From Phycisphaerae bacterium (lineage in GTDB: Bacteria; Planctomycetota; Phycisphaerae; UBA1845), in assembly GCA_024102815.1 (NCBI GenBank), contig JAGFJJ010000006.1, forward strand, positions 62,001 to 126,000: a DNA stretch of 64,000 nt. The letters are read 5' to 3'. The translations under genes and the position numbers were made by a program. Below are positions 61,373 to 64,000 of the stretch, in pieces. How positions within the stretch are numbered: position 1 is the stretch's first letter; the number at the start of each line of letters is the position of its first letter. Below the pieces are notes generated by a model that saw only the letters and a list, made by a program, of their open reading frames with translations, was not told where the DNA came from and searched no databases.

Positions 61373-63178
61373 ATGCGTAACAACACGTTTACCTGGACCG
61401 ACCCGCGGGGAGCGCGTCGGCGGATCAGCCCCATGCTTCAGCAGGATATTGCCCGCCTATTGTCGGAAACGGCCGATCTCCTCGAGATCGACGGCGCGGA
61501 GACTTTTCGCATCAGCTCCTTTCGCCGGGCATCGCGTAGCCTGGATGACTTCACAGGCGACCTGCAGGCCTGGGCGGACGAGGGGAAGCTCACCTCGATT
61601 CCGGGAATCGGCAAGGGCATGGCCGCACGCATTCAGGAGTATCTCGACACGGGCCGCCTCGAGGAGCACGATTCGCTCAAATCGAAGTTTCCGCCCGGCC
61701 TGCTCACGCTGCTGGACGTTCCCGGCATGGGACCCAAGAAGGTGAGCGTTATCCATCGGAGCCTGGGCGTGGGAAATCTGACCGAACTCCGGCGGGTGAT
61801 CGAATCGGGGGAACTGGCCGAATTGCCCGGCTTCGGGGCTGCTTCCGTCCGCAAGATCGCCGAAGGAATCACTTTCCTGGAGAGCAGCGCGGCACGGACA
61901 CCGCTGGGTGTCGCCCTTCCATTGGCCGAGACCGTGCTCGATCGTGTTCGTCTGATCGACGGCGTTGTCCGGGCCGAAATTGCCGGGTCGCTGCGTCGTG
62001 GATGCGAGACCATCGGTGACGTGGACATCGTGTGCGAGACGACCGAAGGCCGGGCTCGGGACATTGTGCGGACCTTTACGGAGTTGCAAGGCGTGCAACG
62101 TGTCCTGGCCTCGGGTGATACCAAGGGCTCCATCACCATCGAGCTCGAGCAGGGGCGCCCGCTTCAGATTGATCTTCGCGTCGTACCGGGCGAATCCTAC
62201 GGCGCCGCCCTCCAGTACTTCACCGGCTCCAAGGAACACAACGTGAGGGTGCGGGAATTCGCCGTTCGAAAGGGATGGCGACTCAATGAGTACGGGCTCT
62301 TTGATGGCGAATCCAGCATCGCGGGCCGCACGGAAGCGGACATTTATGCCCGGCTCGGCCTGCCCATGGCTCCGCCGGAACAACGCGAGGACCGCGGGGA
62401 ACTGGAGCTCGACGAGAAGGCGTTGCAACTGGTCGAACTGGCCGACATCCGCGGCGACCTGCACATGCACACCATGGCCAGCGACGGCAGGAACACCATT
62501 GAAGAGATGGCCCTCGCGGCCAAGGAGAGGGGCTACGACTATATCGCCATCTGTGACCACTCGAAGAGCTCGGTCATCGCCAACGGATTGTCCATCGAGC
62601 GCATGTGGCAGCACATTGAGGATGTCCGCGCTGTGGACAAGAAAATCAAAGGCATCGCCGTGCTCGCCGGGTGCGAATGCGACATCCTGGCTGACGGATC
62701 ACTCGACTACCCGGACGACATCCTTGCCGCCTGTGACTGGGTCGTCGCCAGTGTCCATTCCGGCATGAGTGCGGCGAAATCCGGGAAGGACGGTCCGACG
62801 CAGCGGACGCTGGCGGCCATGGAGAATCCGTTCGTCTGCGCCATCGGCCATCCGACCGGACGGCTGATCAACAGGCGCCCCGCGATGGAACTCGACATGG
62901 AGCGCGTCGTGCAGGCGGCGGCCGAGTCGCGCACCATGCTGGAGATCAACGCCAGTTGGCAGCGGTTGGATCTGAAAGATATTCACGTGCGCCAGGCTCG
63001 TGCGGCCGGGGTCACCCTGGTCATCAACACCGATGCGCACAGCACGGATCAACTGGACCAGATGCGTTTCGGCGTCATCACCGCCCGCCGCGGCGGAGCA
63101 AGAAAGGACGATGTGGCCAACACGGGAACGCTTGCCAACTTGCGAAAACTCATTCAAGAAAAGCGGTGCAAGAAGTAG
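61373..63178 (+). CDS. polX: DNA polymerase X family protein with PHP exonuclease domain
   Basis: The 601-residue product is a bacterial PolX. HhH elements (IPGIGKGMAARIQEYLD, VPGMGPKKVSVIH) hold gapped DNA. The polymerase site has GSLRRGCETIGDVDIV (D216, D218) and a third Asp in LQIDLRVV (D267). The C-terminal PHP domain has DLHMHTMASDG, ICDHSKSS and NTDAHS, which bind the metals of a 3'-5' exonuclease. All active-site residues look intact. It fills short gaps in repair. ATG 61373 is chosen. ATG 61433 fits the family start well too, and the upstream frame overlaps the divergent hydrolase gene. Confidence 0.9.
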   Translation: MRNNTFTWTDPRGARRRISPMLQQDIARLLSETADLLEIDGAETFRISSFRRASRSLDDFTGDLQAWADEGKLTSIPGIGKGMAARIQEYLDTGRLEEHDSLKSKFPPGLLTLLDVPGMGPKKVSVIHRSLGVGNLTELRRVIESGELAELPGFGAASVRKIAEGITFLESSAARTPLGVALPLAETVLDRVRLIDGVVRAEIAGSLRRGCETIGDVDIVCETTEGRARDIVRTFTELQGVQRVLASGDTKGSITIELEQGRPLQIDLRVVPGESYGAALQYFTGSKEHNVRVREFAVRKGWRLNEYGLFDGESSIAGRTEADIYARLGLPMAPPEQREDRGELELDEKALQLVELADIRGDLHMHTMASDGRNTIEEMALAAKERGYDYIAICDHSKSSVIANGLSIERMWQHIEDVRAVDKKIKGIAVLAGCECDILADGSLDYPDDILAACDWVVASVHSGMSAAKSGKDGPTQRTLAAMENPFVCAIGHPTGRLINRRPAMELDMERVVQAAAESRTMLEINASWQRLDLKDIHVRQARAAGVTLVINTDAHSTDQLDQMRFGVITARRGGARKDDVANTGTLANLRKLIQEKRCKK

Positions 63179-63223
63179 ATCGCCCAAACGGCGGACAACC
63201 ACAGGCCGGAGGGGGCTAAGTCA

Positions 63224-63862
63224 ATGGACGGTACGATTCTCAGTTTTGCGTTGCTTGCCTTGGGCCTGACCCTGCTCCCGGGGGCCGATACCGCTCTGGT
63301 TACGCGCAGCACGCTTCGCGGCGGCAGAACAGCCGGCTGGTACACGACAATGGGCATTGTCCTCGGCTGCTCAATCCATGCGGTGCTCTCGTCGATGGGA
63401 CTTTCGGCGATTCTGGCTCGATCCGCTGAGGCGTTCCAATTCGTAAAAATAATTGGCGCCGTCTACCTCGTGTGGCTTGGCGCCAAGACATTGTGGCAGG
63501 CTTGGAAAGACGGCCGGGTTGGGCCGACCGCAACCGCATCGGAGCATCGACCCCCGATCACGATTCGGAGCGGATTTCTCGAAGGCCTGCTGACAAACCT
63601 ACTCAATCCGAAGGTCGCCGTCTTCTATTTGATGGTGTTGCCGCAATTCGTCCGCCCCAATGACCCCGTGTTCTTGCGCTCACTACTGCTGGCCAGCATC
63701 CATATCGCATTCGGCCTGATCTGGCTCAGCGTCTACGCCAGCCTGTTGGAAGTGCTCCGCTCATTCCTGAGCCGCCCGAAGGTTCGAAGCGCCATCGAGA
63801 CCGTGACCGGCATCGGGCTGGTGTTGTTTGGATTGCAGCTTGCCCGAAGCCGACACGAGTAG
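63224..63862 (+). CDS. LysE/RhtB-family amino-acid exporter
   Basis: The 212-residue product has about six membrane helices. The family opening LLALGLTLLPGADTALVTRS carries the PGAD motif near residue 19, and VYLVWLGAKTLWQAW and SGFLEGLLTNLLNPKVAVFY also match LysE/RhtB exporters. They expel amino acids such as homoserine, threonine or lysine. The exact substrate is not readable. ATG 63224 has GGAGGGGG about 9 nt upstream. It follows polX by 45 nt on the same strand. Confidence 0.85.
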   Translation: MDGTILSFALLALGLTLLPGADTALVTRSTLRGGRTAGWYTTMGIVLGCSIHAVLSSMGLSAILARSAEAFQFVKIIGAVYLVWLGAKTLWQAWKDGRVGPTATASEHRPPITIRSGFLEGLLTNLLNPKVAVFYLMVLPQFVRPNDPVFLRSLLLASIHIAFGLIWLSVYASLLEVLRSFLSRPKVRSAIETVTGIGLVLFGLQLARSRHE

Positions 63863-64000
63863 CGCACTTCTTTGTCACCGTGTCGCCAAAAGACGCAGCG
63901 GGCCGAAGGGCGAACCCTCGACCCGCTACCGCCCCCCGACAAGAGCAGTCCCCCCCTAGACCGCTCCTGAACGTGTCCCTGATGGCAATCCTGGAGGTAC

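Noticed and set aside
1..64000. CRISPR arrays, phage or insertion sequence genes
   Set aside because: No direct-repeat array, transposase or phage structural motif was seen.

Overview
The window reads as chromosomal DNA of a planctomycete, probably from the Phycisphaerae side of the phylum (inference). The signs are high GC with long antisense open frames, exported proteins carrying thrombospondin type-3 and cysteine-rich repeats with C-terminal anchor-like tails, small membrane proteins with a CxxC...CPECG zinc ribbon, a prepilin-type secreted protein, an LptD-like outer-membrane protein, and an excisionase-like DNA-binding domain joined to membrane helices. No phage, insertion sequence, CRISPR array or rRNA was seen. 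There is one tRNA gene, tRNA-Arg(TCG).

Layout. 0-5 kb: a run of small exported or membrane proteins (TSP3 protein, lipoproteins, zinc-ribbon proteins) plus a stand-alone diiron metallo-beta-lactamase-fold protein. Short hairpins with changing arm sequences sit just after several stop codons here and up to 6.1 kb. 5-9 kb (minus strand): a YeeZ-like epimerase, MiaE and a GT39-like membrane/TPR protein. 9-17 kb (plus): HisS, a class I aminotransferase, then a tight cluster made of a SO_0444-type metal permease fused to an HflK-like SPFH domain, an HflC-like protein, an HflK-like protein and an acetyltransferase. 17-23 kb (minus): a Fe(III)-type ABC importer followed by a kinase/deoxyribosyltransferase-like protein overlapping a Nudix hydrolase. 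23-34.5 kb: a large exported lamin-tail/TSP3 protein, a prepilin-like protein, two big secreted proteins sharing the same C-terminal module (one an endonuclease/exonuclease/phosphatase, EEP), and a second EEP protein.

34.5-43 kb: an OmpA-type lipoprotein, the DNA-binding/membrane protein with its single-pass neighbour, DUF192, a D-amino-acid-type aminotransferase, a rhomboid protease with a TPR tail, DUF1844, a BshC-like protein and a GT2 glycosyltransferase. 43-50 kb (minus): a trehalose synthase/maltokinase fusion, a HEAT-repeat protein, a YflT-like stress protein and an HtrA protease. 50-58 kb: dnaA with a good Shine-Dalgarno and possible promoter, a double-GNAT protein, a membrane protein, an LptD-like protein behind a near-consensus sigma70 promoter, and a histone-H1-like protein. 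58-64 kb: tRNA-Arg, a condensation-domain-like protein, an ICMT-type methyltransferase, a hydrolase lipoprotein, PolX and a LysE-type exporter.

The most unusual item is the permease-SPFH fusion with two more SPFH genes (12337-16436). It suggests a metal exporter built into an HflK/HflC-like membrane scaffold. All functional statements come from motif reading. No database search or structure prediction was possible.
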